Below are positions 11,273 through 20,795 of a stretch of 64,000 bases of DNA, one piece after another (position 1 is the stretch's first letter; every line of letters begins with the position of its first letter). The stretch lies in NCBI GenBank assembly GCA_022494885.1, contig JAGVSM010004500.1, positions 1-64,000 of the forward strand, given 5' to 3'. The stretch is from Micrasema longulum (taxonomy: Eukaryota; Arthropoda; Insecta; Trichoptera; Brachycentridae). The notes below the pieces were generated by a model, which searched no databases, was not told where the DNA came from, and worked only from the letters and a program-made list of their open reading frames with translations. The position numbers and the translations under genes are program-made.

Positions 11273-11500
11273 AACATTTTTTGGTTCGTGTACCTGCACA
11301 CAAATCTGGACCTTGATCTGGAATCTGGACCTTGATCTGGAATCTGGACCTTGATCTTGAAATCTGGACCTTGAAATCTGAACCTTGAATTTGAAAAAAT
11401 TCTACCTCATCTCTGTAGGGATATAAATAAAAATATATACCTACTCCCGTCTTGGGGGAAAATCCAGATTTGTGTGCAGGTACACGAACCAAAAAATGTT
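11273..11500. repeat. 38-bp perfect inverted repeat around 19-bp tandem units
   Basis: Arms 11273-11310 and 11463-11500 are exact reverse complements over 38 bp. Between them about three to four units of 'ctggaccttgatctggaat' decay into 'ccttgaatttgaaaaaattc', which is the Rep-B 3' end (also at 11843-11889). The structure lies inside the insertion 11263-11894 in the hAT element. Confidence 0.9.
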
Positions 11501-11583
11501 ATAAAAAATCTGGTAAAAATATAAGTAAAAATAAATTGCAGAGTCATCCGCAGGCGTTTACTAGTACTTAATTTAACTCTGAT

Positions 11584-11894
11584 GAGTCTTAACTACATAA
11601 AATAAAGTAATCTGCTAATTAAATACTTAACTTCAATATCAATGCATAGATGGCGCTTCCAACTCGCTTGTGGATGGGTTCTCTATTCGTAGCATATATA
11701 CAAAAACCAAAAAGTTACCTGGTGTGGATATTCGCTAAATAAGCGTAATGGGGAATGTTGTAGTACCTACATAAAGTGGCCACTTAACCCAGCCAATGAC
11801 AGGTCATAAGCCCTGTAAACGCTTGAATATCCATAATCCTGAACCTTGAATTTGAAAAAATTCTAACTCATCTCTGTAGGGATATAAATAAAAA
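11584..11894 (+). repeat. Rep-B copy, near full length
   Basis: Follows the full Rep-B at 54412-54715 (minus) from 'gagtcttaactacataaaat' through 'gatattcgcta', the shared core 'aaagtggccacttaaccca' and 'ctctgtagggatat', to an A-rich end. It carries the octamer AATAATAG at both outer ends of the composite insertion (11255-11262, 11895-11902). Confidence 0.8.
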
Positions 11895-12414
11895 AATAAT
11901 AGTTATTTATTTTTAAGTTAGTTATTTATTATAAATCACTCCACCACCGTTTATGTCTTCCTACAAAAAAAAAATGAAGTGCGTCCAGCGCCCAGCCCGT
12001 TCTCAGTGAACGACAAAACTAGCCGATTGCCTTAGCTTATTACTCCATACAAAAATTACACTATATTTTACATCTTTTACCCAAGTCAAATTACAAATAT
12101 TATTTGAAGATTCTCTGTTTGGAAACGAGTATTTCGATCATAATTTCCGAAGGACTGTTTTTCTTTGATAGCATACCATTGACATAATATTGTGTATCAC
12201 ATAGGACATGTGGCGTTTGCAGTAGCCGTTTTTGGCATTATCAATTTCAAAGGGAATCGGTCAGTGCTCAGCGTTGGCAGTTAAATCATAATGGAAATAT
12301 TTGCTGAATGTCTTTGTGGTATTGGTTAATAAACTTTTGGACAAGTATTGTATAAAAATAGAGTAGAATAAAGCTACGTATATCGCGTGGGTATTAATAA
12401 TTGTTGTTGAAGTT

Positions 12415-13437
12415 GGTTGGTGAAGAATTCACTTCCCTCTCTTCTCAATCCAATGAAGTACATATTATGTACTTCTGGATTACTTTCTTTCAGCACCAAG
12501 ATGCTAAGGCTACCAGATTTCAGAGAGCTCCTTCGGGCAGCTTTTCTCGTTTGACAACGAGCAAATTTTCCGTGTATGTGGGCACCGCCAAGGAGACTTA
12601 TGTCCTCAGATGCGGTGTGCGGTATGTGGTGGGTAAGCTGTTGAAGTTGGTTCATTTGGATCTGGAGGTTCAGTGACGATCTGCAAATTTCCACCTTAAA
12701 AGAAGGCGTTCCTCTGCTATTGGTGGCGTCCGTCTACTCCCAACTGAAGGAATGTCTCAATCGAATATAAAAAACATTACTTTAAATGCTCTTATTAATG
12801 CTTGGCAATCGCGATAGGAATCTTCCCCTTCAGGGAGGGTTACCTTTCTTTTTTTTCTTCAATCCGTCAGCGCTTATAATCTTCTTGGGTTATCCCCGAT
12901 CAATGGACTACGCAGTTTTTATCAGGTCATGGTAAATTTAATCAAAAATTATTTGTTTTTAATATTGTTGACTCCCCTTCGTGCTACTGCGGATATCCTA
13001 ACCAATCTTCTGAACACATCCTGTGGTCTTGTCCCTTCCCCCTTCTCTATGATTACCGAATGGAGCTTCTCGCTACTATCCGTAGCCCTGTTATAGGTCC
13101 TGTCGGATATACAGATCTGGTGGCTTCTAAAAAGAATTTCAAGGCTTTTAAACAGTTTTGTAATCATTTCGGCGAAATGATCATGTCCAATCAATTTAAT
13201 CCCAGTCAGTGAAGAATTCACTTCCCTCTCTTCTCAATCCAATGAAGTACAAATTATGTACTTCTGAATTACTTACTTTCAGCACAAAGATGCTAAGGCT
13301 ACCAGATTTCAGAGAGCTCCTTCGGGCAGCTTTTCTCGTTTGACAACGAGCAAATTTTCCGTGTATGTGGGCACCGCCAAGGAGACTTATGTCCTCAGAT
13401 GCGGTGTGCGGTATGTGGTGGGTAAGCTGTTGGAGTT
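12415..13437 (+). mobile_element. R1/LOA-like LINE 3' end with duplicated 3' UTR
   Basis: The element has a 3'-UTR unit (12420-12641), then the RNase H/Zn-knuckle end of a LINE protein, then the same UTR again (13209-13430), an exact 789-bp offset. The protein part reads LLPTEGMSQS, WTTQFLSGHG (frame-broken), VDSPSCYCGYPNQSSEHIL and WSCPF: a Cys-x-Cys...His...Cys knuckle as at the end of R1/LOA-type elements. It then reads DLVASKKNFKAFKQFCNHFG and a stop near 13210. A second copy is at 39843-41475. Stops and frameshifts are present. Confidence 0.8.
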
Positions 13438-13484
13438 GATTTTCACAGAACCACAGAAAAAAACGTCATTCATAATTATATTTA

Positions 13485-14337
13485 TTGTTAAATATAAAAG
13501 ACTCAAAATGTAAAACAAATTTAAAAATAACTGCACAAATAAATAGTGTAGCGAGAGATTTTTTTGAAAAATATATTTAAATCAATAAACGTAGTACTTT
13601 ATATAATTGTTACACATATTATTTATATTTTATATATTTCATTGCTTTATATTTGTTTTATTATATATTATACTATATTATTTATGTTTAAGTAACATGT
13701 ATTCTTGGCACATATACATACTTTAAATTTGTATAATAACGACTTTTAATTTCTTACATTTGATTAGCTAGGCATTTATAATTGAGTAGTTTTAGTTTTT
13801 CTTTTTTATGTTATTGTTACACTATTTCTATATCTCTCGCTACACTATTTATTTGTGCAGTTATTTTTATTTTAAAATTTGTTTTACATTTTGAGTCTTT
13901 TATATTTGGCAATAAATCATTGAATATTTTTGGAGCAATTACATTGTATTGCTTTTTACCAAAGGCGGTTGATACAAATGGGACAATACAGTTAATTTGT
14001 TTTGCTGAACGAGTGTTTATATTATGTTGGGTTCTTTTGACCTCACTTAATTTATCATAAAATTTAAGTAGTAGGCACCTTACAAACAATTGTCTTACAT
14101 CCAATATCCTTAACTCAGTGAATAGATCTTCCGTCGAATACCTCAAGGGTTTTGGGTATGGGACTACTTATGCTCTGAAGATAGAAAATCTCCATATTAG
14201 AACAGGCTGTGCCATGTTAGATGGAGACTGTCATAAACAGAGAACACTCCGTTTTCATTTTACATTAATTGGTTTTATATAGATTCCCTGTTATTAAGTA
14301 TGTATATTTGTTTTTTGCAATGAATTGATAAATAAAT
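13485..14337 (-). mobile_element. LINE 3' end inside hAT, with inverted duplicate segment
   Basis: The minus reading 13817-14146 (109 codons) has LINE C-terminal features: ELRILDVRQLFVRCLLLKFY, then NTRSAKQINCIVPF, then GKKQYNVIAPKIFNDLLP. At 13488-13551 a plus-strand copy of its last coding segment ('actcaaaatgtaaaacaaat', 'aatagtgtagcgagagat') faces the same segment on the minus strand at 13846-13908. The block interrupts the hAT element at A/T-rich sequence. Confidence 0.75.
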
Positions 14338-14837
14338 AATAATAATATTACTTACATATTATGTACTTATATGTAAGTCCAAATTAATGAACATTTTTTG
14401 TAGATTACCTATCAAATAAATCACGGCTCGCCACTGCCAACACCATGATTTAATATTACAAATCATTCGATTATTTTTACCTCTACTTATCAGGCTGTGA
14501 CTAAATCCTCGATAAGTTTATAAGCCAGCGACTTTGAGCCTTGCATGCGCCAAAGTTCATAGAAGAAGGAGCGATATTCGCCGGCCACTTGAGTTGAGAG
14601 CGCTCTTAAAGGTAAGAAGATTGGGAAGTGAAAAGTACGGAGTGAGGAGGAGAGAAGAGAAATGGAGCGTTAGAAAAACACGGTGTTAAGAGGAAAAGCG
14701 GTCTGACTTTCGTCATACAAACGTATTTCCGCATTTACTCCCTGGTTATGGCATCATTGATATATACTCGTATGTATATTGGTGCATGTCGCCGCCAAAT
14801 GGTCAAATCAGCCACTCCGCTGAGCGTCTAGGCTGAA

Positions 14838-15588
14838 ATCATCATCATCATTCCCTTTCCGCACCTAATGGTGCATAGGGCACTGCACCGCTACCCAAAT
14901 TGCAGCGTATCTTGATATTTCTACATGAAGGTAAGATGATCAGTCTAACGCTACCGGTACCGGTCCAGGGACCATGAAATATTCTAGTGTAAAATTACTT
15001 AAAATAAATATTTCATATATAAAGTTTATATTTGAAGCACTAACTTTGTGGTTATTCATTATAATAAAATAAATAAAACAACTTTGTTTTTAACCACTAA
15101 TTTTTATTTTTCACCGACCGGTTTCCAAGCAAACAAGCTTCTTTGTCACGGTTTACGTAACTAATGAATTGATTCCTTTTTTATTTTATTTCTATCATGT
15201 TCACTAAATACTACACGTGGACCCAATAAATCAAGTGGTTTTTTTCTTACACGGGTGGTAATTTGATCTCCTTATTTTTGAAGTAAGCCAGGAGAGGACT
15301 AAAAGAAATATTGTTTATTTGGTTATTAATTATTGTTTTCTTATTATGAATCGCTTTTTTAATTTCTAAGATTTCTGAGTTGTCTAATTTTAATATTTTA
15401 TTTTTAACATGAAGTACTATCCAGTATCTTTATTGAAGTTATGATTATTTTCTATGAATTAGTGGTTAAAACAAAGTTGTTTTATTTATTTTATTTAAAT
15501 ATTTCATATTTAACATGTCGGGAATCGAACCTGAGACCTCTTGCATGGTAGGCAAACGCGCTAGACCATTACACTACGAGGCCGAAGA
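14838..15588 (-). mobile_element. SINE-G copy, interrupted by a 477-bp insertion
   Basis: On the minus strand: tRNA-like head with 'gcctcgtagtgtaatgg' (A box) and 'ggttcgattcccgac' (B box) at 15515-15585, and body and end at 14838-15018 ('gaagg..agatgatca', 'ggtgcggaaagg', a CAT/ATG-type 3' repeat). The sequence TAAATATTTCATAT, single in intact copies such as 46950-46965, is present at 15005-15018 and again at 15496-15509 around the insertion. Confidence 0.9.
15019..15495 (-). mobile_element. Penelope-like fragment with 14-bp target duplication and inverted arms
   Basis: Bounded by the duplicated 14-mer TAAATATTTCATAT. Arms 15063-15102 and 15457-15495 are inverted repeats of ~40 bp differing by one base. 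On the minus strand, 15148-15115 has a small stem (AAGC/GCTT) followed by GGAAACCGG, resembling the 3' hairpin-plus-GAAAC motif of Penelope-like elements. No reverse transcriptase remains. Class assignment is inference. Confidence 0.55.
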
Positions 15589-15828
15589 TCATTTAATGCC
15601 GGCATTACGCTGAATGGCTAGGCTGTTCGTTGAATGAACCTTTGACGAAAGGATTGAACGTTGCTTAGCCTCTTAAATTTTAATACAGCAATAGTTATTC
15701 ATTTTTTTTATTTTTTTTGTTATGTAAAGTTAGGTTAGGATAGGTTGGGTAAATTTTAATAATGAAAAAAAGAAGAATTCTTTATTAAGTTCAATTAAGG
15801 ATTAAGTTAAGCTAAAGAAAAAAAAATT

Positions 15829-16108
15829 CGGCCTCGTGGTGTAGTGGTCAGCCCGTTTGCCTACCATGCAAGATGTCTCGGGTTCGACTCTCGACATGGT
15901 AAACGTAAATTTTTTTTACCTAAAAAAAAATTATTTTTTTTACACTAGAATATATCATTGTCGCTGGACTGGGACCTGAAGCGTAAGACAAATCATCTTA
16001 CCGTCATGTAAAAAAATATATGATCAAGATGCGCTGCGATTGGTGTACCAATGCAGTACCATATGCACCAATAGGTGCGGAAAAGGAATAATGATGATGA
16101 TGGTGGAA
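15829..16108 (+). mobile_element. SINE-G copy, full length
   Basis: Head 'ggcctcgtggtgtagtgg' (A box) and 'tcgggttcgactctcgac' (B box) resemble a tRNA-Gly-type tRNA. The body runs through 'acactagaatat', 'acctgaagcgtaagacaaat' and 'caataggtgcggaaaaggaa' to an ATG/ATA repeat end. The ~280-bp length matches 46879-47130 and 38826-39091. Not a functional tRNA: the acceptor stem is not paired and the copy continues into a SINE body. Confidence 0.9.
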
Positions 16109-16837
16109 GAAGCGTTTTTTTAGTTAAAATAAAATGGGGTGATTAGTTTTATGTTAAATGTGAAAAAAGCTTTAAAAATAATATCCCCCTAATAAATAAT
16201 TATTATTTATTATTATCAAATATCTTTTTAATATAGCCCACTTTTTTATTTTAAAAATAATTAATCATGTAACGTTCGACCTCTTAGCCCCTATTTTTCC
16301 TAACATTCTGGGACATTTCCCTAAATATTATTTACCTAATTTTAGTGCATGTTCGGACTTCGTGGTGTTTGCATCCACTTTAACTCTGCATGTAGTTTAT
16401 GTATTTTTTCGTAAATACTGTGTATACTATGGTGACGGTAAAAGTAAAAGTGTATTTTAGTGATTGCACGTTGGTGTAGCGAGTGTCCTGACGAAGAGAC
16501 GGTTACGTCTAATAAACAGTCAGTAAATGGTTTAATACTAAATTGCACGAGACTGCTTCGAGATATTGCATAGATTTACATACTATGAAGCGTGTAGTCC
16601 AGATGCCCTTTGAAATATATGTATGTTTATGTTATAATATTTTTTTTTTATTTTTGCTATAATTTAATCATGTACGTGCTTGCACTTTCCATTAGGTTGT
16701 ATCCCAACTCAACACAGGGCTCTCGGCCTCATAGAGTTTGGCATACGTTATTATTGTATTTTTTAAAAATATGTATGTATTTGTATAAATACATAAATTA
16801 ATTAAATTTACTAACAATAGTTATATATGTTCATTGA
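16109..16837. other. Unassigned stretch with a Penelope-like hairpin motif
   Basis: Mostly A/T-rich. At 16488-16510 CTGACGA is followed by a perfect 5-bp hairpin (AGACG, loop GTTA, CGTCT) and then AATAAAC. This is the layout of the 3' motif in Penelope-like elements, but without GAAA. The flanking 16340-16560 could be the rest of such an element. Confidence 0.35.
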
Positions 16838-16942
16838 CTGGCACCTGAAGCGTAACAAGGATCACATTATCTTATAAGATTAAGATACAGTGCATTCGTA
16901 TTACTAATCAGTGGCCTATGCACCATCAGGGGTGGATAAGCG
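16838..16942 (+). mobile_element. SINE-G body fragment
   Basis: Matches the SINE-G body ('tggcacctgaagcgtaa') and end ('tatgcaccatcaggggtgg'), diverged, without head. Confidence 0.6.
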
Positions 16943-17374
16943 TTTGATATTGGTGTTCAGTTGTAGCACTATATTCGCCAACGTGCGTTAAAATGGCGCT
17001 TGTAAGACACGAGAGCAGTAGCTTACAGCTTCACGTCTCGGCATGCATGCATTAGTCTATTCGCGCTTTCTTGCCCACTCGGGTAGCGAACCCTTAACTC
17101 CGGCCCAAATGCATTTCACTCTGCACTCCGCCCCACTTGTGCATAGAACCCGCCACTTTCGCCAATGGTATGCACCGCCGCCAGGCGCCACTTAACGAAA
17201 AGTAACGCGGAATTCATTTGTTTTCACATTTGAATAAAGAACACCTACTAAAGTCATTCCGTTCGAAATTTAAATACATTTCAAAAAACAGTTTACATAA
17301 AAAAACATAATATTGATGCCGCACGTTCGATTATAAAAAGATTTTTCAGATTTTTTACCACTATACTACTACTA
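16943..17374. other. Unassigned stretch
   Basis: GC-richer around 16980-17210 ('ccgccaggcgccac'), with no recognisable protein or shared repeat. Confidence 0.4.
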
Positions 17375-17600
17375 TCACGCCATTTCCTCGTAGGGGTAGG
17401 CGGAGAGGGTGAACCGCCGTGCACATCTATCGTGAGACACATACATACCTTCTTCTACATTCATACATATTGTCATAGATGCCTTCGGTTGTATCTGCTT
17501 CTGACATGACTTAGACTTGAGAATTTGGTAAATCTGATCATGCAACGGCTGTCTTAATCGTCCTTGTCCTACGTTACTAATCATATTTATCCGGATGCTA
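17375..17600 (-). mobile_element. RTE-type LINE 3' terminus
   Basis: The minus reading 17375-17584 ends FTLSAYPYEEMA with stop, followed by a (TAG)n-type tail (ACTACTACT on the plus strand near 17363-17374). The same end, LSAYPYGETA plus a short trinucleotide tail, is at 44957. It also contains LHDQIYQILKSKS, equivalent to WHDQVHQILEDGH of that copy. Confidence 0.75.
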
Positions 17601-17609
17601 ATGAAAGTA

Positions 17610-18236
17610 GAAGAATTTGTGTATCAGGAAAACATGGTTTCAAGAGATGGAAGAGTAGAAAAGGATGTTGAAAGGAAAGTGAATGCGGGCAACAAATTGA
17701 ACGTCGCACTAAGCACAGTATGTCAATCGAAGCTAAACTGGCAGTGCACAACGAAGTTTTAGTCCTTACACTTATGCATGGAAGTGAAACATGGAACTGG
17801 CAGAGAAAGGATAAAAGCAGAGTGAACGCGGATGAAATGCGATCTCTTCGACGAATGTGCGGGAAATCAATGTATGACAGTTACGAATGATGAAATCAGG
17901 CGAGAGTGTAAATCTGAGTCAAGTATAATTGATAAGATTAAGACTGGGTCTCTGAGATGTTTTGGTCATGTGGAACGAATGGACGACGAAAGAATGGTAA
18001 AACACGTATGCATGGCGAAAATGAACGGTAACGTAAGACGAGGACGACCAAGGAGGACGTGGCATGATCAGATAAACCAAAATCTTAAGTCTGGTCTTGT
18101 CAAAAGCAGACAGAACCCAAGGGCATGTATCACAAGATGTATAAATGTGGAATAAGCTAGGAATGTATGCCAGGATAGACGTGTGTGGCGGTCCATTCTC
18201 TCTGGATGGATGTGATGGTAGTAGTAGTAGTACTAA
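17610..18236 (+). mobile_element. RTE-type LINE C terminus and (GTA)n tail
   Basis: Frames across 17640-18180 read EVLVLTLMHGSETWNW, MRSLRRMCGKSMYDS, then CFGHVERMDDERMVK and RRGRPRRTWHDQI. These are the standard C-terminal blocks of RTE-clade reverse transcriptases (thumb/connection and the 'RWFGHV.RM...GRPR.TW' tail). At least two frame changes and stops are present. The 3' end reaches a GTA repeat at 18215-18236. The copy lies head-to-head with the minus-strand RTE end at 17375-17600. Confidence 0.85.
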
Positions 18237-18760
18237 TTCTGAATTGCTTGATATGTTGGAACGATTGCAGAATGTTTGTATACGTTATGTCTTTAATCTG
18301 CGCAAATTAGACAATTGCACGCGACTACAATGGCTTAGAATCAGACGTAGAAGAAACATTCACATTCTATCGCTTCTTCACAATATTTTAAAGAATCCCA
18401 CTTCGCCTGTTTATCTGAGAGAGCTCTTCCAGCCTCATCACAGCATGGGCTAACTCTTCGTTCTAGTAACGAGAGAACCCCTTCAAGACCCATTCACGGC
18501 TCTAATATGTTTGCCTCTCTCCTCTCTTTCTCAGCAGTAGCTGTCGGTTTATTATGCAATCAGCAACCTCACTGCTCACGGTATTATGATATAATTAATT
18601 CATGGAACGAATTAGTATCGGAAACTAGAGACTATTGTGTTTAGAAGCACAAAATCAATACTATCCGAACAACAGTATACAAACTGTCTAAGAGCTTACA
18701 TAAATAATACCAAAATAGATATTTAACTACCGCCCGGATAAACCAACCAAGTTTCCTTCC
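18237..18760 (+). mobile_element. LINE C-terminal fragment (family of 5500-6440)
   Basis: The reading 18220-18453 has LDMLERLQNVCIRYVFNLRK, LQWLRIRRRRNIHILSLL and PTSPVYLRELF. It is nearly the same protein segment as 19330-19520 and 5900-6180(-), but with a deletion (missing H..YR) and a stop at 18451. It begins abruptly after the RTE tail. Confidence 0.85.
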
Positions 18761-18987
18761 AATTTGGTGGCCGATTTCATTTATTTATTTCAGCCCGCCA
18801 GGGCTGCATTCGAGGATGAGAGGATGTTATTTTTTCGTTTAAAAAAATAGTATTTGAATGTTTACAAACAAGATTCCTTTTTCATGGATCCCAATCAGAT
18901 TAATTCCGCAAATTCCTTATGATTTCTACCCATTTATTTATTTTTACTGAATGTTTGAGAAATTAATATATTTTACTTTTTTTTTTT
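18761..18987. other. Short unassigned stretch
   Basis: 18781-18930 resembles 37340-37520 ('cgccagggctgcattcga', 'atggatcccaatcagat'), so it is an interspersed repeat, probably a LINE 3' UTR piece. Confidence 0.5.
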
Positions 18988-18988
18988 T

Positions 18989-19154
18989 GCACCACAACAG
19001 GCCAGGAGGCCTAATTACAGTGGTGAATTACATCACAGAGCACCCAGGCTTGAGAAAAATCACATTTTTTTCATTTTTGTGTTCTCACCGGGAATCGAAC
19101 CCGGAACCTTCCGTGCGTGAGTCAAGCGTCTTGACCACTACACCACGGAGGCCG
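18989..19154 (-). mobile_element. SINE-E copy, full length
   Basis: On the minus strand: head 'ggcctccgtggtgtagtgg' (A box), 'ttccgggttcgattcccgg' (perfect B box), then a ~90-bp body ending 'ggcctcctggcctgttgtgg' and an A-rich tail (T run on plus at 18978-18988). The anticodon-loop region reads like tRNA-Glu(CTC), but this is a SINE head with four other copies in the window. Confidence 0.9.
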
Positions 19155-19172
19155 CCCTTTTCACACGCATAT

Positions 19173-20051
19173 GGCCCTTTTCACACATGCCAAGCAAATC
19201 CATCCGGCCCGGTAACTTTTCCGCGTTCATCCTACAAACGCATACACAAAGATTACAGAATTTCTTGCCAATTAATGTTAACCAAACATTAGTCCAGAGC
19301 TTACTTCTTCCACTCCTTGACTACGCGGATGTATGTTATCCAGATGCTAACTCTGAATTGCTTGATAAGTTAGAACGATTGCAGCATATTTGTATTCGTT
19401 ATATCTTTAATCTTCGCAAATTTGACCACGTGACCGAGTATCGCACGCAACTACACTGGCTCAGTATCAGGCATAGAAGAAACATTCACATTCTATCACT
19501 TCATCTCATTCACAACACGGGCTATCTCTTCGTTCCAGTAACGAGAGAACCCCTTTAATACCCTGTCATCGCTCTAATTTTCTTGCCTCCTCTTTCACAG
19601 TAGTGGCCGCTCGATTGTGGAATAATCTACCCACCAATGTTAGAGACGCCCCTTCTTTATTTACATTTAAGTCAAGATTGAAATGTCTCTATCTAAATAT
19701 TTAAATTTTTCCTTTATCCTTCTTATTTCCTTCCCATCCCCTCTCCTCTCTTCATAGTATAGTGTTAATTTTTTTTTTGTATATTTATTTTTGTTAATCT
19801 TTGCTTTTAATATTTGTATAAAATTGTGAGATTCAATATGTCCATGTATTTATAATTTTCTCAAACTGAACGATTTGGGCAGGTAGGAAGAAATTGCCTT
19901 AAGGCAATATGCCCGCCCTTATATGTATTTATATTGTATATGTATATAAAGTGTCAAATAAATAAATAAATATAAATGTGCCACCTTTTGAAGGGTGAAC
20001 CCGGAAAATTACCGGGCCGGGTGGATTGGGGTGGCATGTGTGAAAAGGGCC
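19173..20051. mobile_element. Foldback DNA element (PIF/Harbinger-like?) carrying a LINE
   Basis: Ends GGCCCTTTTCACACATGCC at 19173 and its reverse complement ending at 20051 start ~70-bp imperfect terminal inverted repeats ('ccggcccggtaa' in both). TAT flanks both sides (19170-19172, 20052-20054), fitting a 3-bp target duplication. The interior is almost entirely a LINE insertion (19246-19975). Superfamily is a guess from TIR start and duplication length. Confidence 0.7.
19246..19978 (+). mobile_element. LINE 3' end inside the foldback element
   Basis: Reading 19187-19558 contains LPINVNQTLVQSLLLPLLDY, ADVCYPD, LDKLERLQHICIRYIFNLRK, HVTEYRTQLHWLSIRHRR, then a frameshift near 19505. Downstream frames give AARLWNNLPTNVRD-like sequence (19600-19650) and FKSRLKCLYL, i.e. 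the full C terminus. The 3' UTR ends in an AAATAAAT repeat at about 19955-19970. Confidence 0.85.
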
Positions 20052-20054
20052 TAT

Positions 20055-20590
20055 GTCAGCATTTTTGGTTACTTTTAATCTAAGTCTTGTTTGTTTCCTA
20101 ATATTTTTTTAGTCTCAACTTTGGTACAATTTTTTTTTCAAATTTACGAGTTTCTTGGTACAGTTTAGTCGTAAGGGTCAGGTATGGTAAGTTGTAAATT
20201 AGTTCAATTCAATGATTTTATTTCATTGTCTTTGTATTGTTGTTACCGGTTCTCCAGAAGGCCATCATGACCATGACTGGAGAAAACAATGTGGTATGTC
20301 GAGGAATAAAAAATGTTCTCTCCTGCGAAGAGCGAAGTAATAGACCATGACCAGAAACTCAAAGTAATAATGCGCCAAGCTATAGAGGAGTCCAAACGTA
20401 GGAAAACCATTATTTTACTATTGGGTATTAAGTTAGCTACAGTTTGCAGCAAAACAATGCGCTGTACTCAGGTCGAGAATTGGAAAATGGATATTAATTT
20501 GCATTGTAAATACTTTTAAATATGTTTTATTATTAAAATTGTATTATTAAATATGTTTTATTAAATATGTTTTATACTTTTAAATATATT
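20055..20590. other. Unassigned stretch
   Basis: Holds overlapping 68-69 codon readings on both strands (20243-20519) with no family resemblance. Confidence 0.35.
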
Positions 20591-20591
20591 T

Positions 20592-20795
20592 ATCATTTAA
20601 TAAGATATATATATACAAAAATCAAAATGTTACCTGTGTCGATATTCGCTAGTAAGCGGAATGGGGAATGTTGCAAAACGTAAAGTGGCCACTTAACCCA
20701 GCCAATGACTGGTCATAAGCCCTGTAAACGCTCGAATATCGATAATCCTGAATTTGAAAAAAATTCTACCTCATCTCTGTAGGGATATTAATAAA
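20592..20795 (+). repeat. Rep-B copy, 5'-truncated
   Basis: Starts at 'catttaataagatatata' of the full element and runs through 'gatattcgctagtaagcgg', the core 'aaagtggccacttaaccca' and 'cctcatctctgtagggatat', to an A-rich end. Confidence 0.85.

Larger units (their letters stand above)
11159..14436 (+). mobile_element. Non-autonomous hAT element, interrupted by three insertions
   Basis: Ends are CAGGGGTGA at 11159 and (inverted) CAGTGGCGA at 14428-14436, the CAGNGG type of hAT transposons. Flanking octamers CCCCCACC and CCAACACC agree at 6 of 8 positions, fitting a decayed hAT 8-bp target duplication. The interior follows the clean copy 23584-24360 once three blocks are removed: 11263-11894, about 12415-13437, and about 13485-14337. 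The remaining ~760 bp equals the clean copy's length. No transposase is encoded. Confidence 0.85.
14793..15700 (+). repeat. Rep-D repeat, split by a SINE-G insertion
   Basis: The left part has 'tcgccgccaaatggtc' (14804-14840). The right part (15590-15650) has 'gccggcatta' and 'aatggctaggc.gttcgt'. Both occur contiguously, inverted, at 58890-59005. Class unknown. The break is filled by SINE-G 14838-15588. Confidence 0.65.

Noticed and set aside
12401..12694. Coding gene in overlapping plus and minus readings at 12.4-12.7 kb
   Set aside because: This is the duplicated 3' UTR of the R1-like LINE; the same DNA recurs at 13209-13430 and 41255-41470 without frame conservation.
15515..15585. tRNA gene on the minus strand (also 15829-15900, 39020-39090, 46879-46946)
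   Set aside because: All continue into the same ~200-bp body and have unpaired acceptor stems; they are SINE-G heads.
16340..16560. LTR of a retrovirus-like element
   Set aside because: No TG...CA ends, no second copy in the window and no gag/pol reading; the Penelope-like motif is a better, still weak, explanation.
19080..19154. tRNA-Glu-like gene
   Set aside because: Same SINE body and tail in five copies (SINE-E), some broken by insertions.
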